Assembly (NCBI GenBank): GCA_013397115.1
Contig: VWZW01002568.1
Location: 62,001-126,000, forward strand
Source: Edolisoma coerulescens
Taxonomy: Eukaryota; Chordata; Aves; Passeriformes; Campephagidae
Direction of reading: 5' to 3'
Length of the DNA: 64,000 nt
Position 1 is the first letter of the stretch. Each line of letters starts with the position of its first letter. Position numbers and translations under genes: made by a program. Below are positions 23,422 to 36,272 of the stretch, piece after piece. The notes under the pieces are model-generated. The model was given only the letters and a program-made list of their open reading frames with translations. It was not told the origin of the DNA and searched no databases.

Positions 23422-25103
23422 ACATCTGTTGAAGTGTATCCTGATTCTTCTGATGCAGAGGGCCAGTGTGGGAATGCAAGATTGGGGATTGAAGGTGATT
23501 AAAAATGCATTTTCTGAACCGTGAGCTTAATGGAGGTGAGGTGGGGCAGGAAGGAGAAAAGTCAAACTAACAAGCCAATGGAAAAGATAATCCTATTTTA
23601 ATAGAAGGACTTCACTATGAAAACAACTACTATTTTCATGAGGGATTCTTTCACATTACAACTTTATTTACATATATTGGATGATTGCTTGCTCTTACTG
23701 CAGAAGCCTCTGTTAGACTTCCTTTGACTTTTTTTTTTCAAGATGTATTATTGAACTTGGATCCTGAAAAATATTTAAGGCTCCCTCAGGTGGGTGCTGG
23801 AATATTTGTCCAAGAGCGATGCTTTAAGAGAACTTTGTAGCCTTACTTGTAAAGGCTTTTTTCCTTTGTACTTGCATCCATATTTCTCAACAAAGCACAT
23901 TTTCATGCTGCTATTTTTATTTTTAAGGTTCAGTGAAAGACACTGGACTGCTCACTGGTCTACTATGTTGTCTTTAACTTTTATATGTTAATTCTGGGGC
24001 TGAAACTTTCTGCTGATGCTTTGACTGAAGCAGATAATTGAAATGTGTCTGTTCAGTGCTCCTTTTAAACAAAGTGGAGCCAGTGTGTCTGCTGCCATGT
24101 GTGAAATGTTTCTTCGGTTCCCTTTTCTTACAGGCTAATTCGAGATGATGCTCTGGGAGGCTCTAGGCAGGCTTTGTGCCTGCAGGGGAAGATCTGTTCC
24201 TTTTGACTTGAGTTTTAAGCATCTAGATTGTGAAGTCAGAATCTCTTTGTTCGTATTACATCATTGAAGCCTCTAGGTGTTGAATCATCATTATATTTAG
24301 AGGGTGGCACAGTTCTTTTTAGTCTAATATTAGTATTCAGTCCTGGACCCAGTGGAAGGTCACCCTAGCAAAGATGAAGTCAGGCTCCAAGGCTGGAAAG
24401 GAATGCAGGCTTCACTCTGCCTTCCTGGTACACTTGTTGTTCCTTTGTTTTACTTTCAGTTTTTCTACCTTTTAAGGGTGGTGGTGGTTGATATGATAAC
24501 ATTATCAGAAGCTGCCACTTGAAGCAGACTGTGCCTCATGCTGTGGAATCTCTACCTACTTTGCTTTGTTCTGCTTTATAAATGGGATCAGTGTTACTCC
24601 CTGGCATTCTGTGAAAATGGAAGTGTTTCTCTACTATACTCTGTCTATGCATCTAATAAAATGAAAATAGAGAGAGCTTGCAAGCAGAGGCTGCAAGAGC
24701 AGTGTCCTTCATGAATCAGAGCTGCCCTCTGGGAATCCTATTTTGCACTTTTCCCTGGGTGCTTGTTTGCAGACAGCCAAGCACTGCTTTTTTTGTATGA
24801 TCGTGGAAGCACTAAAATAAAGCTTTAGGAGGGTGTTCTTACTTTAAGAAGAAATACTCAGTCTAAAGTTCTTTTTCCATTGTATTATTTTTTTTTCTGT
24901 AACTAATTTCAAATACTTTTCCTTCAAACTATCTTTGAGCAATACAGTGTTTTGTCTGAAAACACCTGTGGCCTTCCATGCTCCGCGTCTGATATTCCAT
25001 CTGACTGCTGGAGTGGTAAGCCTGACTTTTTCAGTCTCATTATACAAATTCTCTCTACAACTGGAAAAAGCTGTTGATAAGGCCTTAAAATGGCCTTAAA
25101 CCA

Positions 25104-25336
25104 AAGAAGGGTAGGCTGACATTAGATATTAAGAAGAAATTCTTGACTGTGACGATGGTGAGGCCCTGGCCCAAGTTGCCCAGAGAAGATGTGAATGTCC
25201 CTGGAAGTGTTCAAGGCCAGGTTGGATGGAGCTTGGAGCAACCTGGTCTAGTGGAAGGTGTCCCTGCCCATGGCAGGGGGTGGAACTAGATCATCTTTTA
25301 GGTCCCTTCCAACCCAAACCATTCTGTGATTCTGTA
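25104..25336 (+). mobile_element. CR1 LINE 3'-end fragment
   Basis: Sense CR1 tail: TTAAGAAGAAATTCTTGACT, GGTGAGGCCCTGGCCCAAGT, GTTCAAGGCCAGGTTGGATG, GTCTAGTGGAAGGTGTCCCT, AGATCATCTTTTAGGTCCCT, CCAACCCAAACCATTCTGTG and ATTCTGT. It is among the best-preserved copies in the window. Confidence 0.95.
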
Positions 25337-27796
25337 TCTGTCATTCATGAACCTCCCTCCCTTTTACCCCATGGTGTAGCTGCTGGACCTTGTTATTCAG
25401 CTCTGTGTTGGCACCTGGAATGGGATGTGGTGTCACAGCTCCTCCCTGTAGCTGTTGTTGCTGTGCTTTGCTCACAGGTCAGGTGTGAGTTCTCTTGAGG
25501 AGCTGAGATAAGAAAAGCAGTAACTTCATGAAGTTGGATGTACTGTAGCACGTGAGCTATCTAAACATGGCTGGCAGTAGGATCCACAAAGCATCACAAA
25601 AAAAAAGTGTCTGGAACTCCTTATGTCTCAAGTCACAGTAACAATAAGGAGCTGAGGTTTTACTGGGGAAGGGGCAGTAGGGAAGTTCACCTTCACTGAC
25701 ATTTGGGATCTGTTGAGTATTCATTTTGATTTGGAAGCAGAAAATGAGTTAATTTTGATTGGTGTGTTTTGCATATTCAAAATGTCAATGCATATTTATA
25801 AGGAGATGATTTAAGGCTGCTCTTGTAGCTCTTAACAAGACAACTTGAATTTATATATGTATATAGGGTCTGATGGTAATTACCTCTGAGGTGATCTGCA
25901 GAATTTCCAAAGGAGCTGTAAGGAGTTGTCAGTCTAGTTTAGGCATTCCTTCCATCTTCTCTTGGGTTGTTCTGGAGATTATGCTGTTGGCATGCAGGAA
26001 TTACTCAGCTCTGAATATTCCTCAACTGAATCAATGTTCGGTCCTGCTCTGAAAATGTGGTTTGGTGTTTTTGTGGTGGGTGGTGCTGGTGTTGTTGTTT
26101 TCTTTTTAAACAACAAAAACCCCTCAACCAACCGAAAAGTAAGTAACAATTATTTCTGGGTCTGAAAGGCCACTGTCATGTGGATGCTGTCTAATAATTG
26201 TTACAGTACTTGAGGTTATTTTCCCATCCATGCACAGTGTTCTTGGTACCACAAATGCCCCTGTTTCAATGGGAGGACGTGCCTGGCAAAAGACCAACTG
26301 GGTTAAAGGTAGGCCTGTATTCCTTGCAGCTGAAATCTGAAGTAGTGCTTCAAAGCATTTGACTATACTAGTTGTTTGTAAATTACAAAAATAAACTGAT
26401 TAATGTTCTTTCCAGAACACACAAGACAGCAGTTACTGTCTGTTTTTTAAATTTGGAAACGTACTTTTTTCCTTAAGTGCAGCTATGGAAAAATTCTTCT
26501 GGTGTTGGCTTTCTGTGGCTGTGTTCTACTCTGCAGTCTAGAGGGAATGTGTTATCTCAAACCAGGGTGGGTGGGAAATCTTTCCTGGGAAAGGACCATT
26601 CAGAGTATTTCCATTATTTTTTTTTTTTTACAGGAATATAATTTTCTTATCAGTTCTACTAAAATCCAGACTTTTGAAAAATGAGACATTTTAACAAAGG
26701 TGTTAGTAAATGCATGCCAAGGTTTATGAGGGCCTTCTGTTATGGCATGAGAAAACAGGCTCTGGGAGCCAGAGGGAATTGCAAGGTCTTGTGTGTAAGT
26801 CAGTAAAAAATCATCCTCTTAATTACACCTTTCTCCAGCACAATGGATGGGATAAACTGTGGGTGGGTCTGATGTAGATACCCCTAAACACTGTACAAAT
26901 TTAGGTTAAGATTGCACTTGGCAGTTGTCTGTCTCCTGTAATAGGTTGAACTAAATTTCTGGACTCAAATGCCTTTTGATCTTGGAGGAAGTTGGATCTG
27001 GCCTGGAACACTGAGGCTGGTGTGGCTTTCCTCTGAACTCCACCAGGGTTATCTGAACGGGGGTTCAGCCAGGGACTTCTGCTGGCAGAGTTTTGGTAGT
27101 GGGGTTTTTTTCCTTCTGATTATCCTGCTTGAAAATAGTGGAGTTTGACTGCATGTACACAGAATATTGAGCCTTTCTTTTCCAGGATGATTGCAGGATA
27201 TGTTATTTTCTGGGATGATAAGATTTATTGTAACTGGTGATACTTACTCTTCTTGACCAATGTTACTCCTGCTGGAGTTTTTTTCCTTTTTTTTTTGTTG
27301 TCTAGCAGTCTAAGGCATGGCATTTTTTTGTACAGCAATAAAAGCCAAAATGATAAGACACCAGCACACACTTGGAATAAACCACAGCCATGAACTCTGC
27401 AGGAACTTCCTTGGGTCTAATTGAAACTGATGCTGGCACATTGCATATTAAAGGAAGTCAACCCTTCTGGTATCTGCTGACACAAGCAAGAGCTGCAGCT
27501 CCCAAAGGGAAAAGCTGCCTTTATGTAATTTATACAAAAGTCTTTGGTTTGTTCCACTAAGTAGTTCTTATCAGCAAATATCTGCTAATAATCAAACACA
27601 GTTTTGCCCTTCTCCCTCCAGCAAACTGTCACTCTGAAGTCAACAAAAATCCTGTTTTTCTATCTGATAGTAATCAAAAAGTGCAGTAAAGCCATTCTAA
27701 TGTGGTTAGGGCAGCAGCTGTTCTTTATTTTAATAGCATCAGAGGTCCTAATCCATCCACAAGTTCTGATATCAGTTTTCTGGCCCAAGGAAAAGG

Positions 27797-27827
27797 CTGC
27801 TAAATGAAGGTCAGCCTTCATTAGCAG
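27797..27827. other. Inverted repeat, 13-bp stem with one bulge and a 4-nt loop
   Basis: CTGCTAAATGAAGG (27797-27810) pairs with CCTTCATTAGCAG (27815-27827) across a TCAG loop. The stem is complete except for one bulged A. It lies in an AT-rich intronic block without a recognisable repeat. It could be a structured RNA element, a dyad binding site or chance. Confidence 0.85.
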
Positions 27828-30800
27828 TGCATAAAGACACTGCGTTTACAGAAGCAACCTTATAGTTTAATCACATTCAAAACAGTAAATTTACAACTCT
27901 AATTACCACTTTTTTAAGGGAATTTCTCAAATCTTTCATACAAAATATATGTTAAGAACACTGTGCAAGAGTTAAATGTAATTAATAAACTAATGTTAAA
28001 TAGAGCTGGGTAAAAATAATGCTTGAAGAGGAATATTGTCTTAGAAAATGAGGGGTATGGGGAGGTGGTGTGAGAAAATACAGGGTGGAGAAGGGAGAGA
28101 TGGCAGCTTTAAGATTGTGGCATTAATTAAGACAAAATCTGCAACAGATTTGAGCACAAAGTTGAGAGATCATAGTTGAATCAAGGTGATACGAACTATC
28201 AATTACTCCTGTGCATTTGAAAACATGTTTTCTTCTGTGCCAGATAAATTCCTGATTCATTTCCAGCTGATGGAAATTTTAGCATTTGCTGCAGTAGAGC
28301 AAAGATTTCTCCATGTTTCTTTCTCAGATCCAATCCTGGGCCAGCAGGATCTGCTGATAAGCTATACCATTCTATCAGTGAGGATTTTGTTTGAGTTTTC
28401 AGTTTCCTGTGTAGTGTGTGTGTGCATGTACTTTCTTTAATTGTCTTGGTTTAATGTGATTAGTTTTAGGTTATTTTCTTCTAATTCGGTTGCATTTTCT
28501 GGACACTACCCTGCTTAAGTTACATAACTTTTGTACTGGGCTTTGAAACTTAATCCAGAAGCAGAGGCATTGCAGATATGGTAGATGTAATGTGTTTGTC
28601 TCAGAGGGATAAGAGAAGCCTTCCATGTGATAGGGACTAATGAGCTGGAAGTTAAGATGGCAGTAAAATGGGACAGAAATTTACCATGTCTCTGGCAAGA
28701 GAGTAACGAAAGCAACTCTTGCACTGCAGCAGGGTGGACTCAGGTCTGTGTGTGTTGTCTTTACCTGGCCTTGTGGTGAGTTAAAAAAGCATAAAGACGT
28801 TGTAGGACTGCAGCATGCAGAATTTAGAAGTTTTGCATTTCATGTTACTGGGACCAGTACTGGGGAGAAATCTGATGGTTTCATCCCTGTGTTTCCAGCG
28901 TGTGGCTGGCTTACAAGGGAAGAACAAACTGGGAATTCAGAAGATGCAGAGGAAATGAGGTACCAGCCCTGAATGGGGGGGAGATGTCCCCTGTGACAAG
29001 GCCTCAATAACAGCCTGGTGTGTACCATGGGCTGACTTACAAAAGCCATGATAAAGTCAAGAAACCCATGTCTCTTCTGTTTTTATTCTTCATGACTCTT
29101 TTGGATGCTGATTTTTTTTTTTTGATTTTTTCTTGAAAGCTTTTGGTTGGTTTTTTTGTTTGTTTGTTTTTGTTAAACAGCTGGATTTAGTGGTATCCCT
29201 GACTGAAAGCACAGTCAGTTCACTGAGGCTGAAATAGCAGCAGTCTTGAAGAGAAGGGAATGGGTATTTCACATGGCTGAGGTTGCGTTGCATCGAGCCA
29301 CAAGGCCATCTAAATCAGCCTTCTGCCGGTTTGGGGACTGGAGTTATTTTTACTTGGCTTTCTTTGAGTTCCTGGGACAGGGCCGTGTACAGACTGAGAG
29401 CACTGGCACAGCCCAGAGGCTGCCTTTATGTGATATCAAACATTTTTAATGTACATTACCAAGTTGGCACTGCTTGCGTTCACTTTTCTGCTTTTGCCAA
29501 GCTTCCGGGTGGATTCTCCCAGGAATGTTTCCTTAACAAGCAGAGACACAGTTTGGGATTTATAATGTTTGATACTTAAATGAGTAACTTCTGGACCCAT
29601 TCAGTTCTTACATTTTGGGCATCCTGTTCCTCTGAATAAACGTGCAGGGCTGCTTCAAACTGTCTGACTTGAGGGATTTGGTCACAGACACTTCCAGATT
29701 CCTTTCAAATCTGCTGCTGTCAACAGGAGCTGTGTAAATTTATCACAGAATGCTGTTACGTTGTCCTTCCTTTCTGCATCCTTCTGTAAATCCCTTTATC
29801 TTTTGCATCTTTAACTACAATTCTTCCTTTCAGGAGTTTCTTTACCCAGTGTCCATTCTACCTGCTGTGTGCTCTGTGATGCACAGATCCTTTTTTTATA
29901 TTCCAGTTTCAAATGATTTAAATAAAAAAGCTTATACCTTTTAATAAGTATTTCCCAAAGAAATTGTTTTATTGTCTTAATCTATCACTCTTACCGTTCT
30001 GAATGGAAGTTTTTCTGACTCTGCTGATTTGTGACCTACATATTTCAGATGCAGTTTGTCCTGTGCATGTGTTTAGATTTTTAAATTTTTTTTTGTGGAG
30101 CTGTCACTTACTGAAGCACAGTTCTGATTATCTGTTCAGAGCCCTGCTGCATCACAGTCTTTCTGTTGATCTAAAATGTATGATGTGATTGATGCCGTGT
30201 GGCGACAACAAAAGCAACCGCTTAAAAGAGCTGGTCCAAGCTACGTGTCTGTATTCCATGTGTTTACTTCAGGTCTAAGAATTAAATCCTTATCTGATAT
30301 TTGTCAGTCTTGAAACAGAAAGAGATGGATGTACACCTTATCAGTAGCTTGAGTGAAGATGAGATTTTTCCATGTCTTCCATTCCCAGCACAACCCTGTA
30401 TTTTTCCAGCCTGTTCTTTCTTTAACAGGAGGGGGGGAAAAAAACCCCATGTTGCACAGATCTGCACTTGGTATGAGAATTAGTTTCATGTAAAAACCAA
30501 CTACTTTCTAGTGGTATAGCTGAAGGGGAGAAGGGGTGATGGAGTTTGAACATGAACAATAACAGGCACTGGATTTTCAGGAAATTCTTTATAAGGTGAA
30601 AGTCATGTGAAGACAGTGACTTTTTTAGAATTTTAGGTGGTTTATGTACTGCCAAGTGTGCAGTATACAGTTTCTGGATAATCCAGTCTCCTTGAAATAT
30701 TTGGTACCTTGCTTTTTCTTCTACTTCTGCATTAGCAGTTAATGTCCTCCCTACCTTGTTTTGTTATTGAAGGACCTTGAGGTATCCTTTAGCCACATTC

Positions 30801-32336
30801 TTGTAGCATAAGGACTGCTGTTAACCCCAGACCTATAAAACATGAGTTATGTCAGTATTGTGATATTGATTTTTAAGAGAATTTTAGGTTCTTGTTAATG
30901 TGTTCTGGTTTTTTGACCTGAATTGCCACCTGTAGGTTGATTTTTTTTGTTTTGTTTTGTATTTTTTGAGGTCATAGCTTAGATGTGTGCTTGGCAAGAT
31001 GAAAGGGAGTATTTGCAACTGGCATTCTCAAACAGAAACATCACTTCTGACAACTGGGGTAAAACCACCGATACTGTGGAATTTGAGCTTAAAATTACAA
31101 AAATGAAAATCACTGTTCCACTTCTTTCTGATCTCTCCTTGCACCTGATGATTGTGCAACAAGTGATCTTGATAGTGAAGGTAAACTTGATTTATACACA
31201 CTTAGACTATTTACACAGTGTAAAGGAAAATCCTGGCTAGTACTGAAAGAAAGCAGAGACTTTGTGTGGATAACCCAGCCCACTGGGTGTGAGCTAAAGG
31301 CCATCAGGGTGTGTGTGCTCTGGTTCATGGGTGCCATCTGCTGACTCCTCCCTGCACCACACAGCACTTGCTGTTGGAAGAGGGAAAGATAATACGTGTT
31401 AAGGAATGTGGTTTTAAATACCCTGCCACTGGAATATTAAATACAAAATACGATTTTTAATCCTTGCTGGTTTTGTGGAGTTAGAACAACAGTGTTCACC
31501 CTAAATATGTTTCAATTTAATTTCAGCCCTGCAAAATAGTTTTACAGAGGAATTATTATTACTCTCAGATTTTTTTGCAGTGTTTTTGCTTATGGCAGAC
31601 CTACATCTTAATTTCTGCAGCACCTGAACTCAGCTTCTAGCATTTTATATACAGCATTTCTGAAGTTTTTCCTCATTCCATGTGTTTATTCCATCAGTGG
31701 TATCCTCTGTATAGCTAGGAAGACGGACTGAAATGATTTCTTTGTTGTGCTTGCTTGCAAACCTGGTAAAGTAAGTTCTGTTGTCCCTTGTGACCATACC
31801 AGCAGCACTGCCAGGTAAAGTGGTATAAATAGGTGACTACACCTGACTGAGTAGCAAAGCTGAGAGAAGGGCCAAACTGGAGGAGAACAGTTTAGTTTTA
31901 GACCCTAGAGTAGTTTAGAGCCCACTGATTAAATTTTGGTTTTAAAGGCAACTTCTGTTTTGTCTTGCTTGTCATAGTTTTCTTTAAAACCTAAAATCAT
32001 TTTATTGCTTTGAGTCACTCAACTGAATGTTGGTGAGTATCTACTGAGAAGGAATTCAATCCTAGTAAATATGATATATGTAATGCCATCATCATGGGCT
32101 GCTGTAAATCAAATCTTTTTCTGGCAAGGGCTCCATCACCATAATGTGAGATTCCAGCTAATCTTCTGTCATGGAGCAGCTTTGCTCTCCATGCTGTGGA
32201 GAGGAAACATAACCAAATGATTATGGGTCTAGTTAGGTCCTGGGACCCAAACTGTGTACAGGTTTATCTTCCTCTCCTGACCAGGACTCCATTACTCTCC
32301 CACCTACTGTAGCTGGATATTGTTGGGATAAATGGA

Positions 32337-32667
32337 ATCACAGAGTCATTAAGGTTGGGAAAGATCTCTGAGATAATGGAGTCCAACCATTAACCCAGCA
32401 CTGCCAAGAGCACCACTAATCCATGTCCCCAAGTGCCACATGCACCTGCCTTTTGAGCACTTCCAGGGAGGGTGATTCCACCAATTCCCTGGGCAGCCTG
32501 TTCCAATGCCTGGCAACCCTGTCAGTGGAGAAATTTTTTCCTAATACCAATCTAAACCTCCTCTGGAGCAACTTGAGGCCATTTCCACTCATCCTTTCGC
32601 TTCTTACCTGGGAAAAGAGACCATGCCCCACCTGAATACAGCCTCCTTTCAGGCACTTTTACAGAGC
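32337..32667 (-). mobile_element. CR1 LINE 3'-end fragment (second sequence group)
   Basis: Begins ATCACAGAGTCATTAAGGTT and continues GAGTCCAACCATTAACCCAG, CACTGCCAAGAGCACCACTA, CATGTCCCCAAGTGCCACAT, GGGCAGCCTGTTCCAATGCC, TTTTTTCCTAATACCAATCT and AAACCTCCTCTGGAGCAACT. It is the closest relative in this window of the 19.1-kb copy. Confidence 0.95.
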
Positions 32668-34640
32668 AAATGTATCCCAGGAATGATCTAAGGCACTTAA
32701 CTCTGGCTGTTACAGGGAGCCCCTCATCATTTTTTTTTTCTTTTTGCTGAAGTAAAGGAGGAGAAGTACTGTTGCATTAAGATGATTAAAAATCTGATCC
32801 ATATTTATGTATATTTATTGTCTTATTTGGCAAAGCCCTCCTGAAGTATATAGGATTATTTGAAAGCAAGGTAATGCGTAAGATGGGTAAAGTTTCATCC
32901 TGGTTTAGATGAATGGCATCAGCTGAAATATGTAGTAGTAAATTATTTAAATACATTTACAGTGTTTTTTGAGCAAAATGAGAAGATTGAGTACTTGTGC
33001 TTTTCATAGCACAGCCTTGCTAAGGAGACTGTTTTCGGTAAAAATAACTTGATAAAAAGCTCTACTTTTAACTTGGCATCTTCTAATTTAAGAATACATC
33101 ACTTGTGCCTTCTCCACTTGACTGCTAAGGGGTGGGGAGAAATCTTTGGTATTCTTATCTTTATGGGGGAGGTGGAATGTCCTCCAGATATGCACAGAAA
33201 TACTTAGCAGAGCTAATTGGTGCCTAATGGGTACAGTCACTATCTAATGTGAAAGGGTAGTTAATGAATGGACTGAAGAGAATGCCTCCTGAAATATTTG
33301 AATACATCAGTAGTTTTAAATGCATAAAACATAAGGGAAGAAAAAAAAGTGTAATTTTCAAGTCTTGCAAATAGAAGGACTGATCTCTTTGATGTGATTT
33401 TATTGATTATCCAAACTGTGTTAGGACTGTGATGCTTGTTAGTACAGCACCTAATACAATGTCCTAGGCCCTAGAGGAATAAACACAACCAAAATGAATA
33501 ATGTAACACTAGTGATGCCAGGAACAGTTTTTTTAGGTAGATATGACTCATGTCCCTCTAATACCTTAAGTAATCTTGGTGATATCATGTCATATTTATG
33601 CAACTTGGACTTTTCAGTGAATCCTAGGCCAGAACATTTAATTATGAACTTCCTGCTCTAAGGTAGTAAAAAAAAATGTTTTTGCTGTGTGTAGAAAAAA
33701 ATTAGCATAATATATTTGCATGAACTGAGTGTGATGATTACTTTTTTCTGTATTCTGAGTATGTAAGGTCAGATAATAAACCTTCCTACCAGTTGAATGT
33801 TTTTGCAGTTTGTTTTTTTTGTGTTGCATGTGCATATTCACATAGCGTGTGTGCAACTGTCAGGAAAATAATTCTGATATGGAAGCTCACTGTGATTTTC
33901 TTGGGCTAGTAGAACAGTCAGGTAATTTTAAGAACAGCAGTAGGAAGTCTACTTGCCAGATTTCAAACAAACGAGTTACTGGAGCAGCTTAGACAACTCA
34001 GACTGGGCACAAGAAATTTTTTAGGTAGAGAGACACCTCATCACTGCAAGAGTTACTGTTTTATTTGCAAAACAGTTTGCTCTAACTGGAATATCTTACT
34101 TCTGCTGGCAATGGTGGAAAAGCCTATAGGCAAACTAGCTAAAAGATGGTTTTGTACACTCAGAAGCCATTGTGATGAGTGATACTGTAATTGCAAGTTT
34201 GGGTAAATGTAGTGAGGTACTTAAAATGTACCTTACAGTGATATTTAAGTGGCAGGCAAGGAGGAGTCAACAGAGATTTGTCAGACAAAAGCCAGAATCT
34301 TCTCTAAGCTCTTGGCAATACAAAGTGTATTGTATTATTTGACTTTGAATTTGACTTCTCTCTACTTCACCTTTTTTTGCGTGTACAAGTAAGCAGACCG
34401 CCCTGCTTCTCCTCATGCACATTATAGTTCAAAACCTGTAATGAGAAGGTCTGAAACCAACACATTCCTTTTTGAGTCTGAGAGTGGTAACAAGTGCCCA
34501 TTTGCCTGAGTAGGATGGGAAGAGTTTTATTTGGTACATCCATGTGCCAGACTAAGGTGTGCTTTGTCCTCGCCAGGAGTGTTTGTTCCCCAAATTACTA
34601 TTGCTGTCCTGAGCAATGAAGTTCCTGCATTGTATCTTCA

Positions 34641-34832
34641 CAGGATCACACAGACATGGGTTGGAAGGGATCTCTGGAGGCCATCTGGTCCAGCCTCTGC
34701 CTCCAAGTTTAGGACTGTTGCCAGCACTAGTTGAGGTCAACTCTGACTTTTTTTCATCAGCTCTTGAAAACGTCCATGTAACTCCACAGCCTCTCTGGGC
34801 AGATGACACCTGTATTACCCTCAAAGTGATTT
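34641..34832 (-). mobile_element. CR1 LINE 3'-end fragment, diverged
   Basis: CACAGACATGGGTTGGAAGG, GATCTCTGGAGGCCATCTGG, TCCAGCCTCTGCCTCCAAG and, after a diverged middle, CCACAGCCTCTCTGGGCAGA. These are the reverse complement of CR1 3' words of the 'ACCTCCAGAGGTCC' group. The middle is interrupted by a T-rich stretch. Confidence 0.85.
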
Positions 34833-35279
34833 AAAGTGATTTTTTTCTTTTTTTTCCTTTTTTTTTTTTTTAATTGAAACAGAAGTCTGTGCCCTTTCTT
34901 TGCTATTTTACTTTCATTTGCACTCTCAGTGCATTTGCAGTTTGCCTTCTTGCCCAGAGTGCTTAGGAAGATACTGACCAGCGTGTGCCCTGATACTGAC
35001 CCTTGTGATATTCATCTTGTTATTTTTTGTCAAATGGATGTTGAGCACTTGATAATTAGTGTTCCAGCCTGTCAGTTCAGCAAATTCTCAACCCATTTTA
35101 ACAGTCTGATCATGCAGCCCATACTTCCTCAACTCACAAATGAGATCATTGGGTCAGGATTTAGATAAGTCGGTCTTAGTGAAAGCTCTTTAAAATGCTT
35201 ATGAAACAGGTGATATTTGCATTGTATTTGAATGCTTAGTATTAGTGTATTATTTCTTGTCTGTGGTTTTGTTTTTTAA

Positions 35280-35610
35280 TGTCTCAGAGTGATTTTCTAT
35301 GAGCTACGGGACCCTGAAACCTCAGCTGCTGAGCAGCCAAAGAGATGTTGTTTGTTCCTTGGAAGCAGCTGAGCCCTGGGAAAAGCTGGCTTCCAGAGCA
35401 GGAAATAGCAGGGGAGGAGAAAGGTGAAGAGGAAGAAACCTGCAGTGCAACAGAGTTTTGGTAAGACAGAAGCACAAGCTGCAGAGACACTGGAAAGGGA
35501 CTTCCCAGGGAATCAGAGAACACGCTGAGTTTCCTGCAGTGCAGGAAGCCGCTTTATTGCTGGATGGAAAGCCCCCCGCAGGGCAGCCCTTCTATCTCTG
35601 AGGATGCAGC
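35280..35610 (-). mobile_element. Possible remnant of an LTR (weak)
   Basis: On the minus strand an AATAAA (35553-35558) is followed within 10-25 bp by GGCTTCCTGCA-C-TGCAGGAAAC, an 8-bp-arm palindrome (35531-35547). A polyadenylation signal close to a short inverted repeat in a GC-richer block is what an old solo LTR can look like. I cannot define TG...CA ends or a target duplication, so this may be unrelated intronic sequence. Confidence 0.2.
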
Positions 35611-35812
35611 AGAAAGGGGTAAATTTGCTTCCAGCTGTGTTTCATTTCTATTTTCTCACCGTGAGGCTTCTGTATTTTAAAATGTTCAGATTCCAGTCTT
35701 CAGTCACAGGTAACTGCATCATGTGCTACGTCAGCAGGCACAGAGCCAGCAGGCTGAGGGGGGTGATTTATTTTATTTACTGGTGAAGCAACATCTGGGA
35801 TAGCTTGTCCTG

Positions 35813-36272
35813 TTTTGGGCTTCTGTACTCAAAAAAGAGATGTAGACAAGCTGGAGAGGGGCTCTGAAGGGGAGCACGTAAAGAGGAGAGCCTGTGTGTG
35901 GAGTTGGGTTTGTTCAGCCTAAGGGGAAGAGTAAGACTCTGGAGGGACCTAATTGTCCTCTGCCACCGAGTGAGTGTAGAGAAGAGACAGACAGCCTTTT
36001 CTTGCAGGTGCACCACAGAAGGCAGCAAATAAAGCCAGTTGGAGTTTCCCACCTCAGAACTTAAAAGGAAAAAACTGTTTTCACAATGGGCAAGCTCTGA
36101 ATCAGGCTGCTAAGAAGGCTGAGGAACCTCTATCCTTGGAAGATTTTTTTGGAAGTTGACTGAACAGGGCCCTGAGCAATCTGATTTGACCTTGAAGCTC
36201 TCTCTGCCTTGGGTAGGAGGTTGCACCAGATGACCTCCAGAGGTCCCCTCCAAGGTAGATTATTCTGCTGGC
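35813..36272 (+). mobile_element. CR1 LINE 3' portion, older copy
   Basis: TGTTTTGGGCTTCTGTACTC and GATGTAGACAAGCTGGAGAG correspond to the CR1 region about 450 bp before the end. Then come GTTTGTTCAGCCTAAGGGGA, AGACTCTGGAGGGACCTAAT and GATGACCTCCAGAGGTCCCC near the 3' end. It is well diverged and belongs to the same group as the 22.9-kb copy. Confidence 0.9.

Larger units (their letters stand above)
23422..32336 (+). other. RCAN2: RCAN2 long intron, second part
   Basis: Apart from the CR1 copy at 25.1 kb and the hairpin at 27.8 kb I recognise nothing. Homopolymer T runs occur at about 26617-26631 and 29112-29124, and a GTTTT tract lies near 30943-30960. The block 27450-28050 has homeodomain-like TAATTA words and an E-box CAGCTG, and looks like possible conserved non-coding DNA, but I cannot test conservation. 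Confidence 0.5.
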
